A DNA stretch of 64,000 bases from contig JAJHTX010000005.1 of assembly GCA_032164295.1 (NCBI GenBank), forward strand, positions 744,001 through 808,000, in the 5' to 3' direction. The translations under genes were made by a program, and so were the position numbers. Shown here one piece after another: positions 33,751 to 45,737 of the stretch. How positions within the stretch are numbered: the stretch's first letter is position 1; each line of letters begins with the position of its first letter. The notes under the pieces are model-generated. The model was given only the letters and a program-made list of their open reading frames with translations. It was not told the DNA's origin and ran no database searches. The DNA is from Inonotus obliquus (taxonomy: Eukaryota; Basidiomycota; Agaricomycetes; Hymenochaetales; Hymenochaetaceae).

Positions 33751-34848
33751 TCAGAAGCCTCGCATTCCGATAGTCAGCGCGCGTACTCCAGCACCAGCAG
33801 CGCCTTCCCAACCAATGAAACGCTCATTACTAGGACTCAACTTCTCTGGCGATCCATACGACTCATCATCACTCGTCCATTGGTGTCCGCCCTTGGTACG
33901 TGCACACACGGAGATGAACAGTATCCGCTTTAGCTTTCGATTGAGGAAGAACCAGTGCGAACTCCAAAGTAGCGCACCGCGCCGACGAAGGCGAACGCGT
34001 AAGGGTGAACCATCAGAGTCGGTATCCGACGACTTCCGTCCAGGAATGTTAATGCGCGCCGACCGGCGGGATGTGCGCAACTCGTCGACGTCATAATCAT
34101 CGAACGCAAAGGCTTCATCATCCGACTCGGAAGGGGACTCATCGTCATCACCTCGTGTATGCTCATTGTCTTCGTCATCGGAGTAGTCCGGCGCGTGCGG
34201 ATCGGAAGCAATCTCGGGTACGTATGAATATACTTCGCAGTCTGCAAGACCAATGACATCGTCCAATATTCGGTATAGAGTTGGATGCGTCCCGGTAACA
34301 ATAGGAGGCGGTGCGAGCGGACTTTGCACCATTGTATTTACGGGGGATGAAGAAGTGGGCACGGAATTTGGGAAGAAATCCAACGAGGTTGGCGGGTACG
34401 CAGAGTACGTTCGAGGTGCAGGCATGCCGGGTCGCTGTGTCGGCGATCCGTTTGAGCCTGTGGTAACGAGTGTCGTGCTTAACGCATTTAATACACCCGC
34501 TCCACTGACCTCCTTACAAAAATGGCCTGGCTTTACAGCAGCAAAGTCATGATCAGGGAAGGCAATATTGAGCGTTGCAATCAACAAGTAGAGCGTCTTG
34601 CGTGAGGCATGTCTGTCCATCGGACCAAATGGTGTATTGTCGGCATCTTTGTCGAGAGCGGCAAAAGAAGGCGGGATGTGCGCTGCCTCCTCTGCATAGG
34701 CGTGCTCAAGAGTACGGAATAACTTCTTGTCGCGGTTGACGTTCTTGCAGCTATATGCCTCGATGCGCGTGTGGACGGAACATTCGGGACCTTCGTGGGT
34801 GAGTGCCTGTGAGAGGCGTGCAAGTTCTGGGAATTCGATGTATTTCAT
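33751..34848 (-). CDS. MAF1: MAF1, repressor of RNA polymerase III transcription
   Basis: Conserved nuclear/cytoplasmic repressor that shuts down RNA polymerase III under stress and nutrient limitation. Single exon, 365 residues. Start chosen at 34848 because the family begins MKYIEFPEL; an in-frame ATG six codons upstream is less likely. Conserved A block MKYIEFPELARLSQAL and RIEAYSCKN, B block TLYLLIATLNIAFPDHDF (about 85-102), then CEVYSYVPE and the C block LLWSSHWFFLNRKLKRILF. Between B and C lies a long Ser/Pro-rich linker, typical of fungal copies and the probable phosphorylation region, plus an acidic DYSDDEDNE tract and a basic RRSARINIPGRK. The C-terminal 50 residues after ISVCAR are poorly conserved. 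Confidence 0.92.
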   Translation of the reverse strand: MKYIEFPELARLSQALTHEGPECSVHTRIEAYSCKNVNRDKKLFRTLEHAYAEEAAHIPPSFAALDKDADNTPFGPMDRHASRKTLYLLIATLNIAFPDHDFAAVKPGHFCKEVSGAGVLNALSTTLVTTGSNGSPTQRPGMPAPRTYSAYPPTSLDFFPNSVPTSSSPVNTMVQSPLAPPPIVTGTHPTLYRILDDVIGLADCEVYSYVPEIASDPHAPDYSDDEDNEHTRGDDDESPSESDDEAFAFDDYDVDELRTSRRSARINIPGRKSSDTDSDGSPLRVRLRRRGALLWSSHWFFLNRKLKRILFISVCARTKGGHQWTSDDESYGSPEKLSPSNERFIGWEGAAGAGVRALTIGMRGF

Positions 34849-36086
34849 CGACCACGGCAAAGACAACTATGAGATATTCGCAATGCGCCGTCGTCAACAG
34901 GAAGGGCAGGACCGGGGGCGGGAAGTAAGGGAAGGGAAGGGGTAGGAGATAATAGGACAAAGGACATGCGAATCGTTACGGAATGGGCGAGGGCCAAGGC
35001 ACCCGTTGCGGCAAACCAGTGGCGCGGCGTGACCGAGCAACAAACACGTACAAACTATGAACAGATGCACGTGCATTGTCACGTTCGCGACTTTCGCCCA
35101 CCACGAACGAGTCTTGAGTCTCTTATATGAATATGGTCTATTTCTTGTGGAGGGAAAGCTCTAATCCATTCACTTGTCTTTGCCGCATTGCCGAACCTCT
35201 CAGCTGTTTTCGTTCAGGTCTGAGACACGTGCTTCTCGTTCGCAAGTGGAAGAAATCCCCTTTTCTACTGGACGGACGAGGGCGACGACAGCATGTCTCT
35301 CAACATATCCTGGGAACAAAAGGTGAAACAAGGATCCTTGGAATAGAAGCAGTGATCTAGCTTCGTTCAGCTTCGTTCAGCCAGCGAATGAGACATTGCT
35401 TATTATGTTCCATAATCCTGTGCTTGGGACAACATGCTCTGGTATGTTGTTCGCCGCGGATCTCAGGTCTCCAGTGAGTATTCCGAAGGTGGTCTTGGAT
35501 TCAGTATGACAGAAAGTCACCTTCTGCATTCTCTCCAAGATTAACACCATCTTCTATCCTCCATCGGAACAGTAGGCTTGCTTTTCCGAAGTTCGGATAG
35601 GATTCGATTCACGCCCTCTTTGATTATGCTCAGCACATCTATTGGAATTATTTACCATGCCGCTGACTCTACCTCCTATTGCTCCTAAACTATTCTCATT
35701 CACCCCTCGCCCCTTTATACACATGACTCAGAACCGCCCTTCCATTCTTTGAGGCAGAGAGGAATAATGAACCTACTGCAATGCCACGAGGTGTATCATT
35801 GTCTGGAGGCATGAGATCCCTCGGAGTTCACGGTATGAGGTGGTCATGTCTTTCCCCGTGGTCGGTCTGAAAGATACATAAACCCCTCGTCCAAGCCTAT
35901 GTATGATCAGCCATCAAGCACCACTTTTTTCTCATCTCTTTTATTCTTTTACGTCTCTTCCGCGATCTGGTATTAATCATTATTACTTCACTCTTCATTC
36001 ACAATCCGGAATTGTTCCAGCGGTGCTAGGACGTTTAATCTTTCCTCTTACGTCAATTTTTCTCCTTATTCCTTCTATTTTCACTT
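34849..36086. other. Intergenic, no gene seen
   Basis: MAF1 promoter side followed by AT-richer DNA. A run of small frames (35127-35360, 35903-36184) has no recognisable content. Confidence 0.45.
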
Positions 36087-36927
36087 ATGATGCACGCTGG
36101 TTCGGTGATATCCTCTGCTTATCATATTTTCGATATGCTCGTCCTCTCGACCACTTCGCATGCCCGTCTTACACTGGCTACTGAACCGGCTGATTATGAC
36201 ATGATTTTGAAGCAGACAGTTAGGGAGGTCAAATTCTACAGTGAAACGGTACGTAAAATCTTAAATATCAAGGCTTCGGGCGGGCTGCTTATAATACTTT
36301 TTTCTTTTAGCTGCTGGCCATTCTTTTGTGAGTGTAATTATAAGGTCGACGTCGGAATGCGAGCCTTATAGTTGTGAAGTTTCGCAGAAAGCCCGGCTCT
36401 GTTATCGCAAACGCTAGCATGCCTTATGTTTTCCCTCATCATCTACATCTTAACGGAAGCAATGACAGGCGAATCTCTCCATGTACGTTCTCCACTTCTC
36501 AACGTATGGATCAGGCAACGTATCAATCTTTTTTCTTTAACAGAGGCAGCTAGACGAGATCCCCTGCAGTCGAATCATCCTTGCATGCATGACTAAACTT
36601 CCCGCCTTGACCGTTCTCTGGACACTCTCCGCACTCGCACTTTCACAATGGGACTCTCTCGCAACGAAGATGGTTCTATGTACCGTCGCGGGTATCCTAC
36701 TTCTCGGATTCCTCGCTTCTTTAGGTGTCGTTACTCTCGTAAAGAGGGTTTGGATAAAGGTGTGCAAGGAAATTGACGAAGGTGCGAAACGCGTTTCGAA
36801 TATCACGGGGGTAAGGAGGAAGAGAAAGTTGAGTGATGCGAGTGTTGCTAGTGACGGTACTGTTGTTGATGAGGGAAGCGCAGGAAAGGATGGAATTTTG
36901 AAATCAAGTGCGGATGTATGTGTTTGA
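36087..36927 (+). CDS. Small multi-pass membrane protein
   Basis: No family recognised. Exons 36087-36248, 36311-36327, 36392-36482 and 36544-36927; 217 residues. The 17-nt second exon and the AG at 36390-36391 are needed to bring the hydrophobic frame of exon 3 into phase (LLAILFPALLSQTLACLMF), which supports the model. Hydrophobic segments lie at about residues 55-80, 106-123 and 132-155 (CTVAGILLLGFLASLGVV), followed by a basic, Ser-rich cytosolic tail with VRRKRKLSDASVASDG. The start has two adjacent ATGs. Placement between two intergenic stretches gives no functional clue. Confidence 0.65.
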
Positions 36928-37649
36928 GTTGCTTTTGATATTACTGGTCGGATTGCCTTGTTTTGTTTTATCATGGACATTTGATACCTCTTGTCAAAGT
37001 TTGATTTGTTTTTTTATCATGTTGCAAAGATGCACGGTTTTTCATGGTGACAATGATGAGTTGCATATATTTGGATCTCCGTGACATCGCGGTATTTGTT
37101 CTTGCGTTCCCAATGCTAGCACCTTCTTCACGATTATTTCCTGGTGTATCTCCGTCTGGGTAAATCTACTGCTACTGAGTTCAATATAGACACCGTGTTT
37201 CATGGCCTTGCGCGGTATTTAAAGCTATTATCGCAGTGGTTATGGCCCTTTTAGCGGACGTAGTGGTAAATTGAAATGGCTAAGGTGTGGTTGACATGAA
37301 CGTGTTAGTACTGGCAAATTGACCGGTAGCAATCGAATACATGGGCAAGAACGTTACGTAGAGCTGATAGAATGAGACGGTAGAGAACCTCAATCATAAC
37401 TTCAAGTAAGTTGGTACCTATTTAAGTGGCGCAACGCAAGCGTGCGCTCTATCCGATTTTGTAGGAGCTTTATGTCAGGAGAATAAAGGGATAGGGCAAG
37501 TAGGATCGTAGAATGCAAGCCAGATTTCGCTATAGGTAATCGACCTGGAGAAAGTCTTTGTCCGAGGGGATCAAATGCATCGGAAATGTGAATCCTCACC
37601 CTAAGCAACAAGACGGAGCCAATGGAATTGAACGAAAGATGGAAATTCA
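36928..37649. other. Intergenic, no gene seen
   Basis: 3' flanks of two convergent genes. No motif or RNA recognised. Confidence 0.5.
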
Positions 37650-38403
37650 TCACGCAATCATCCACAAGGTTGCGGCCAATTGCAACATAAAAGACACGCC
37701 TGTGGTAGAAAGTCGGGTTGCATGACTCGTGGAGGATTGGGATGCGCTAGGTTCTACGATAGTCGCTGCCGGCGCACTCTGACTAATCGTGTTTGAAGGA
37801 CTCGAGAGTGTTGCTGACAACTGTGATGACTCCACCGTCACTACCGTTGAAGGTGAGGTCGTATCAATATCTGTAACTCCCGACGTTGACACGGGAATTG
37901 CAAACGGTGAATATGGTAGTGTCGTTATGGGTAGCGTGCTCGTCGCTCCCGCGCTCACGACGACGTTCTGGCATATCGCCGATCCGGCGGTGATGACGCA
38001 TCCAACGTCAAGATCGAACGAACGAGTCGGAATAGAGACTTTCTCAACGACAAAGCTTGAGTCTTGGGCGAGCGTTACTATTTATAGCATCGCACGTTGG
38101 AAAGACGACGAAAAGAATTCAGTTAGCTGGAAAGGAGGGAGTCTACATCCGGAAATAGACTGACACGTGAAGGCAATTCCGCGAGTCTCTCCGCTGAGGA
38201 CGTAGGTTGTCCCCACATCGCCACCACTCCCAATAATCTCGCCCTGCAGATTTGCCTCTGGGCCTAAAGCAACCGGGAAAATTGTTGCATTCGCAGCGCG
38301 TGTAACTGAAACAAGATATGAGTACTATCATCAATGCATCGCACGCAAGAATATTCATACCGGGCGAGAGAGCGCCAATCAGCAGGATTAAGGGCACAAT
38401 CAT
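37650..38403 (-). CDS. Predicted GPI-anchored secreted protein, member 2
   Basis: Close paralogue of the gene at 25029-25961, on the opposite strand. Exons 38403-38361 (43 nt), 38305-38165 (141 nt) and 38077-37650; introns of 55 and 87 nt, phase 1; 203 residues. The first two exons are exactly as long as in member 1. Signal peptide MIVPLILLIGALSP, core NATIFPVALGPEANLQGEII and GDVGTTYVLSG, then FVVEKVSIPTRSFDLDVGC and a second Cys. A Ser/Thr-rich stalk shorter than in member 1 leads to a hydrophobic tail (FMLQLAATLWMIA). Cell-surface role inferred; function unknown. Confidence 0.8.
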
Positions 38404-40218
38404 GTCGAGTGCAAGCGATGGGCAAGGGAGGCTAAGAGAACAACAGGGAAGGCTGGTCAAGCCAAGTTATACCCACACGGAGGCAGTCCATCAGCCCGAG
38501 GAGAACAGAAGAGGGCATTGTGTCCGAAAGTAGCCCTGCTCCTATTTCCCTTCCATGGCTGCATCAACCAAGCGGGGCGATCGATCCCGCAACATCCAGC
38601 AGATCGAATGGTGCTGGTGCTGCGGCACCCACTAGCACGTGGCCACTACTTAGCGGCAAGACGTAGTCCTTCAATTCTAGACTCCCGAGAATTTGCGAAG
38701 CGGAAGTTCGAGTTCAGGATTATCCCAGTGAAGACCTTTTTCAGGTCAGATTCGACGTTCGCACGGTCAAACGTTACTACGTTCACGGCATACTGGTAAG
38801 GAAAATGGCGCGATTGAGATAATGGAACGATTGGGAAAATGGCGCGAAGTAGTATAAAGGAACGAACCGAGTTGGCGGACTTCTGGTGCAGATGTTGTCA
38901 TTTCCTTCCCAGTGCGTCTGTTTCGAAAACGTCGTTCTCCCGATTCTTGAATAATGACTCCTGTCCCTTACACTTGCGTCCAACGGAACTCAAGACACGT
39001 TTCGCTGGTCAGGCTGTTTGTGAGCTTCGACCTTATTCTGAATGAGATGTTATTCAACGACTCACCCCCCCTTTTCGGAGTTCTATAAATACAAGGTTCA
39101 AGGTTATCAGTCAATTGTGTAGCGTGAGATAATTACTTGCATTGAACGGTTGCTTTTTCGTGTGCCGGGAATGAAGAGTCCAGGAAATTTGAGTATTCTC
39201 TTTCCCTTTGTAGAACGCAAGCCGAAATATAGTAGCTAGAAATCTCCAATATCGCTGCGTGCTCAAAAATATCATATAGGAGGATGAAATGAACATGACA
39301 CCGGTTGAAGATGTGAGTATATCCAAGCCGTTCGTGGATTCATACCGAAGTTGCCACTAATACGTCTCGTGGCGTCCGACGTTTAACTAAAGAGCGACGG
39401 GATGTGATGATGGTCGCTGGGTGAGCTCGGTGAGCTGTTGTCAGTGATTAGATAAGATGACAAAGGAGACACGAAAAAGTCAAAAACAAATAAGCACAAA
39501 TAAACTTTGCCACCCCTTTTCAGAGATTTCTTACTGCTTTCCAACCTCTTTCGCCCTCAAAGTTTCAAATACACAGACCTGTACTCATTCGATAGCAGAT
39601 CTCCATCTACCGCGAGTTTAAACGCTGCTTCGTGACAACAACGATGCCAGCGTCTCGGCGTCCTCGCACGGTGGGACTCGGAGCAGACCACTGGCAATGC
39701 CTGCAATTTACGAAATCGAACAACTGCGCCCAGATTCTGGGGTGCCCTAGCAAGGATATTTGATGGCTTATCAGTCATGGGATGCTTCTGGACTCGTTAG
39801 TCGTATCACTTTTGCGCGATGCGCGAGTGGTGATTGAGCGAAGGAGCCCTTGAGCCGCAGCATGGTTATATGCTTCTCCATCCTATAAATCCCCATCTCG
39901 GTATAGCTTGTCGCGACTCGGTATGACACAACAGTTGCGACGGGTTCTTCCACTCAAACTCAAGTTCAAAACGACCGACTTCGGTGTTTGACGCTGATGA
40001 AAAATGCCACCATTCAATTTTTTCGACAAGGGTAAAGCTAAGAAGACTGATGTTAATTGATAGGGATTTAAATAAATCCTGACTTATAAAGGACTTAGCG
40101 AGGTCATCTCACTGATCTAGACGCGACGACTTCCTTGATCTCATCCATCTGCTCCCTCGTCGCATCTCTGTAGTCCGTAGAGCCAGTCGACGAGAGTTTG
40201 GTCTCACTATCGCCTGAT
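38404..40218. other. Intergenic; left end of the E array
   Basis: 38404-39180 shows nothing recognisable. From about 39190 the sequence is alignable with 41160 onwards and partly with 43290 onwards, marking the first repeat unit of the tandem array. The segment is 5' flank shared by the three array genes and holds no gene of its own. Confidence 0.55.
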
Positions 40219-40994
40219 ATGCACGCGTCGATGTCGAGTTTGCTTGCTCTAGTCCTTGCTCTTGCCAATGGTATGTTAGCTTCTCTTTTGATATTCTGAT
40301 CACAGTACTGATAATTCATCTTTCGTTGCATCTCCATCTTCGACTGACAGTTGTGTTGGCTCAGCTCCAGACGACGGGCACAGCGTCAATTATGCCGTTC
40401 CCTCCAGCAGTGGATGGAGTACAAGGACAGGTGATTGGGACTGGAGCAGACGGTACGACGTATAGGATCTACGGGACTTACATTGGAACAGAAGTTCCGT
40501 TTACCGGTGAGTTTGTACATCCGAACATTACCTTTTCTACTTCTCTCTCTTTTCTATCTGATAAGCAAGTTCTGATCTTTTTAAAATTAGCAACACTCGT
40601 CCAAGACGCTTCCCAACTCTCCGAAGTAGCCGTGCTCCAGACTCATGGCTTTACAGTCACGTTGCAAGGATCATGCTCTTTTTCTGGAATTCTCGCAGTA
40701 TGCGAACAAGAAATAATCGTGCCAGAATCAACAACTTCAGTCAGCATAGACTTGCCAAAATTCCTAACAGATGTACCAATACTTTCTGGTACTGAAGAAC
40801 TCGGCTCGACTGCGGAAAGTGCTGCGAGTGCAAGTGGGACGGTTATCAATACGAGTGGGACGGGATCGAGGACTACGACGGTTGTGAGTGATGCACCGAG
40901 TGAGACGACAGATGCGGATTCTGGTGTGGAGAGAATTTCCTATGTTAAGTGGGCTCTTGGTCTTCCTATCCTTGTTTCTTGGTTTGTTTGGTAG
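40219..40994 (+). CDS. Predicted GPI-anchored secreted protein, member 3 (array copy 1)
   Basis: Exons 40219-40270, 40351-40506 and 40591-40994; introns of 80 and 84 nt, phase 1; 203 residues. Signal peptide MHASMSSLLALVLALA; core TASIMPFPP, GVQGQVIGTGADGTTYRIYG and PFTG; a spaced Cys pair in exon 3 (CSFSGILAVC). A short Ser/Thr-rich stalk then ends in WALGLPILVSWFVW, a GPI-type signal. The second intron is 84 nt with no stop, so retention would add 28 residues in frame. Function unknown. The core relates it to members 1 and 2, which have EIIGVGGDVGTTYVLSG at the same place. Confidence 0.8.
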
Positions 40995-42203
40995 AATGTT
41001 ATCCTTAGGACTTTGTATATATATCAATTTGGAATAGGGTCGTAAATTACACTCAGATTCAGTTTAATCATCCAGTCCAGAAACTGGTATCATCCAGGTA
41101 TCGACAGCAAGGAAGAGTAGGGCAGTGTATTGACAAGGTGAATTGCACACTTATAGTATTCGAAAATACCAAGCAGGTTTCGGCGAAAGTATGAAATGAA
41201 CAGGGCACCGGCTGAAAACGTGAGTATCCAAGCCATTCGTGGACTCATCCTAAAATTGCCACTCGGCGGCACCCTCACCGGCTTCCACTATATTAGCAAG
41301 GCATCTATCGGCTCTGCCATTAACTAGGATTTTGACATCCCGTGGCATCCGATGTCCTAAAAGTTCAAAGAAGAGCGACTGCGCGTGATGGTCGTTCGGG
41401 TCAAGTCGAGCTGAAGATACAGAAACAATCAAACACAGACAACTGCAAACACACTTTGCCACGCTGACCACTCCTCCTTTCCAGAGACGTATAAGTGCTT
41501 TCCAACCTCTTTCGCACTCAAAGTTTCAAATCCACAAATCCACACCTCTTCGATAGCAGATCTTTATCTTACATGAACTTAGACACTACTTCGTGAGGCA
41601 TGACCTGGTTCATCAACGACGATGCCGACAGCCAATTGTCTCTCCGCTGGGCGTTTCAGACACTTTCGGATGCACGTATATGATACGACTCGGAGCATAC
41701 CAATGCTCGCTACTTAAGAACATGAATAAATGCACCCGGAGTCCGGAATACCCTAGTAAGGATTTTTTATGATCTGTGGTCGTTTCACATACTTATGTGC
41801 GATGCGGAGTGGAGGAGCTCTTCAAGCCAGAGCGTTCTTATATGCTCTGTCCCATGCAGCTTCGGCTTGGCAAAGCTAGAAGCCTTGCTTCGCCGCGACT
41901 CGGTATGGCACAACAGCTCGCGGTGAGTTCCTCCGCTCAAACTCAACTCCGGGACATCCGATTTCGGTGTTTGACGCTTATCAAATACTCCGCCATTCAA
42001 TTTTTCGACAAGGACGAAGCTAAAGCAGACTGATTATGAGTGATCGGGATACTATTCCGTGCATATAAGGAGCTGAACAATGTCACCTCGCTGATCTAGA
42101 CGGGACCAACGAATTTATTGATCTCATCATTACCTTCCCCTCGTCGAGTTTCCTTAGTCCAACGAGTCATCGGGCGAGAGTCTCTTACTCTTACTGCATC
42201 GAG
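40995..42203. other. Array spacer between members 3 and 4
   Basis: 3' flank of member 3 and the repeated 5' flank of member 4. No gene recognised; small frames such as 41250-41471 fall in repeated non-coding DNA. Confidence 0.55.
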
Positions 42204-42995
42204 ATGCACACGTCGATGTCAAGTTTGTTTGCTCTACTCCTTGCTCTCGTCAATGGTGAGTCTACTTGCTGGTATTCTGATCACAAAACTGATGATTCAG
42301 AACTGATCCGTCTTTCGTTGCGTCTTCATCCTCGACTGACAGTCGCGTCGGCTCAGATCGAGACGACGAGCACAGCATCAATTCTGCTATACCCTCCGGT
42401 AACGGATGAAGTACAGGGACAGGTGCTTGGGACCGGAGCAGACGGTACGACGTATAGGATTTATGGGACTTTATATGGAATAGGAGCTCCATTTACCGGT
42501 GAGTTTGTACATACGAACATTACCTCTAAATGCTTTTCTATTTTTCCCTCTCTCTTCTATTTGATGTGCAAATTCTGATCGGTTTGATTAGCAACAAACG
42601 TCCAAGACGCCTCTCAATTCTCCGAAGTAGTCGCACTCCCAAATGGTGATGTTTCCATCACCTTGCAAGAAATATGCTCTTCTTCGGGCATTGTCACAGC
42701 ATGCGAACAAGAGATAATCGGAGTAGAAACAACACTTTCAGACAGCTTCAACTTTTTCCAAAGCTTAACAGCTGTACCGATACTTTCTGGTACCGAAGTA
42801 CTCACTTTGGCTGTGGAAAGTACTGCGGGTGCAAGTGGGTTGGATTCGGTGTCGGCTGGGACGGGACCGGAAACTGCGACGGTTGTGAGTGATGTACCAA
42901 GCGAGGCGACCGATGCGGATTCTGGTGCGGAGAGAATATCCGGTGTTGTGTGGGCTCTTGTTCTTCCTGTCTTTGTTTCTTTGTTGGTTTGGTAG
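42204..42995 (+). CDS. Predicted GPI-anchored secreted protein, member 4 (array copy 2)
   Basis: Exons 42204-42255, 42343-42498 and 42592-42995, each the same length as in member 3; introns of 87 and 93 nt; 203 residues. Signal peptide MHTSMSSLFALLLALV, core EVQGQVLGTGADGTTYRIYG, Cys pair in exon 3 (CSSSGIVTAC), tail WALVLPVFVSLLVW. Exon 3 has many substitutions against member 3 but no length change, which suggests selection on the protein. Function unknown. Confidence 0.8.
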
Positions 42996-44136
42996 TAAAA
43001 TGGTAACCCCAGTCAGACTTTGCTATTCGGTGCTTTGATCAAAACTGAACCTTCTCTCATTCTCATTGAAGATGAGCTTGTAATATATAATGGCAGTTTC
43101 AGAATGCTCTTGAACGCTAGTGGAAGGAAAACCAATGTTGTTTCCAAAATTTGGACTATATTTACTCAGGATTTCAAGAGAGGAGCTAAACTTCAGGCTT
43201 GAAGATCCAGACCAGAGATTTGAATTATCCGTAGATTGGATTGATAACAAGGGAGAGCAGTGAACTGGTGAATCGCAAATCTATTGTCTCTAGAAATTTC
43301 ATACAGGTTTCGTGAATTCAGTCAGAGACACGGAAACCATCAAACACAAACAAGGACAAACAAGCTTTGCCACGACCTGTCCTCTTTTCTCAGAGATTTA
43401 TTAACCTCGAAATTTCAAATCTACAAATTCACACACGCTTCGATAGCAGACTTCCATCCTTCGCGGGTTTAGACGCTGCTTCCTACCAAGATACCTCAAC
43501 AGCGACGCCGACGCTAATCGTCTCTCGGGCGTTTTCGTAGTCCTCTCGGATGCACGTTTATGAAGGGACTCAGTGCACGCTGTTACAAAATATGAATCAA
43601 ATTACTCATATGGATCATGGAATGCTCTGGCAATGAATGCCCTGGGTAATTGATGATCTGTCAATTATGGGCCGCTGGTCGTTTCACCTGTATGTGCGTT
43701 GCGCGATGCGGTGATTGCGTGAAGGAGCCCTTATGCCAAAGCGTGGTTACAAGTTTCTCCATCTCATACAACCTCAGCTCGGTAGAGTTGTAGGCTTGGC
43801 ATCGTCGCGATTCGGTATGGCAGAACAGTTCTTGGTGAGTTCTTCCACTCACACTCAAGTTTAGGACATCCGATTTCGGTGCGGAGATTGGCGCTGATCA
43901 TCCACACCGCCATTCAAAATTTTCAACAAGGGTAAAGCTAAGGAGACTGATGATAAATGATCGGGATATTAATAATTCCGTTCGTATAAAAGACTGCACG
44001 AGGTCACCTCTCTGTCCTTCAGACGGGATCAACGACTCTCTTGACCTCATCCATCTCGTACCCCCCTTAACGAAGCTCCGTAGTCCATCGAGCCAGCAGA
44101 CGAGAGTCAAGTTTCACTAGTGTCTATTGTCTCAAG
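42996..44136. other. Array spacer between members 4 and 5
   Basis: Repeated flank DNA as in the earlier units, with a stretch near 43020-43240 that is less similar to the other copies. No gene recognised. Confidence 0.5.
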
Positions 44137-44997
44137 ATGCACACGTCGATGTCGAGTTTGTTCAAGTGTACTCTAGTCCTTGTTCTTGCCAATGGTAAGT
44201 CAGCTTATTGTCGGTCTTCTGATCACAGCGCTGACAATTCAAAATTGAACCGTTCTTTCGTTGCATTTTACACCTGCAACTGACAGTTGTGTCGGGTCAA
44301 ACAACTACGCCTACGGCGACCGCTCCTGACGTCGAGCTGACTGGCACAGCATCAATTATGCCATTCCCTCCGGCAGACGATGGAGTACAAGGACAGGTGA
44401 TTGGGACTGGAGAAGACGGTACGACGTATAGGATTTTCGGGACTTTAGGTGGATTAGGGAACCCGTTTACCGGTGAGTTTGTACATCCGAACATTACCTT
44501 TTCTATTTCTCTCTCTCTTCTATCTGATGTGCAAGTACTGATCCTTTTGATTAGCAACACTCGTCCAAGACGCCTCCCAACTCTCCGAAATAGCCGAAAT
44601 CGAAACAGAAGGCGTTATAATCACCTTACAAGCTTCCTGCTCTTTCTCAGACTCAGCAGCAGAATGTGTACAAAATATCATCGGAGGCGGAACGACACTT
44701 GCGACCTCCATAACTTTGGCTCAAGATTTTACAGCTGTACCCATAGTTTCTGGTACTGAAGAACCCACTTTGACTGGAGAAAGTAGTGCAAGTGAGAGTG
44801 GATCGGAGTCGGTCTTACCACCAGTGATTAGTACGAGTAGTACGGGAACGGGAGGGGTAACGGCGGGACCGGGAACTGCGACGGTTGTCAGTGGTGCACC
44901 GAGTGAGACGACAGATGCGGATTCTGGTGCAGAGAAAATCTCTGGTGTTATGTGGGCTCTTGCTCTTCCTATCTTTGGTTCTTGGTTGGTTTGGTAA
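44137..44997 (+). CDS. Predicted GPI-anchored secreted protein, member 5 (array copy 3)
   Basis: Exons 44137-44194, 44287-44472 and 44555-44997; introns of 92 and 82 nt, phase 1; 228 residues. It is longer than its neighbours: exon 1 carries two extra codons (FKCT), exon 2 adds about ten residues before the core (QTTTPTATAPDVE), and exon 3 adds 13 in the stalk (LPPVISTSSTGTGG). Core GVQGQVIGTGEDGTTYRIFG, Cys pair in exon 3 (CSFSDSAAEC), tail WALALPIFGSWLVW. Function unknown; probably displayed on the cell surface. Confidence 0.8.
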
Positions 44998-45737
44998 AAG
45001 ATTGCAACCGCTGTCGGTCTTTCCGCCGTCGAAATTTTCCCCCATTGCAGAACTATTCGTAACACCAGCTGCAGAAGGAAAGTTATTGCGTTGCCAAGAT
45101 TTGGACTACGTTTAAGTACCTGGGACTTTATGTATGTATCGAGAAGATCTAAAATTTAGAATAGCTTCGTAAATTACACTCAGATTCAGGTTAAAAATCC
45201 GGACCAGAAACTGGAATTATCCACGGATCGACAGCAAGGAAGAGCAAGGCAGTGACAAAGTGAATCGCAAGTTTATAGATATATAAAAGACACGCATGAT
45301 GTAGTCACAAGTCGGGATCAAGAATCTGTCATCGTCACTAACAAAACAATGAACAGTCTGACAGTCTGAGCCAAACTAAAACGCCGAAGGAGGAATGGGA
45401 CTAAAATAAAAAGCCAGAAACAACGGGTGATAAATGTATGTCGGAGATGGGAAAGAAAATGGAAACATCGAAGGGGTAGAAAGTAGATGGGTGTGACGAG
45501 CACAGCGAATTCTCGTACGCACATATTCGTGAGTACATCAACGCCGCATCATTGCACCCTTGAAGAGAGGTGCGTGTGGCTTGACAAAGATGTCTCCTTT
45601 AGAGACGTGTTGCTCAGTGCTCGCTCGTTTGGCGGACGGGTGGGTAGAAGAGGTAGCGCAGGCCAGAGAAAAAAGTGAAAACAAGACAGATTTGATTGAT
45701 CATTCCTTCATTGATTATCGCATCCCAATTGTTCGCA
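44998..45737. other. Intergenic, end of the E array
   Basis: The array homology ends near 45250. The rest is the 3' side of two convergent genes and contains nothing recognised. Confidence 0.5.

Larger units (their letters stand above)
39190..45250. repeat. Three-unit tandem segmental duplication, unit about 1.95 kb
   Basis: Three successive segments, each about 1.9-2.0 kb, share 5' flank, gene and 3' flank. Anchor strings include TTTGCCACG...CAGAGA...TTTCAAAT near 39506-39570, 41453-41530 and 43367-43420. ATCGACAGCAAGGAAGAG appears near 41100 and 45226. The gene starts at 40219, 42204 and 44137 keep the same spacing. Divergence is high in the flanks and lower in exons 1 and 2. Confidence 0.8.
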
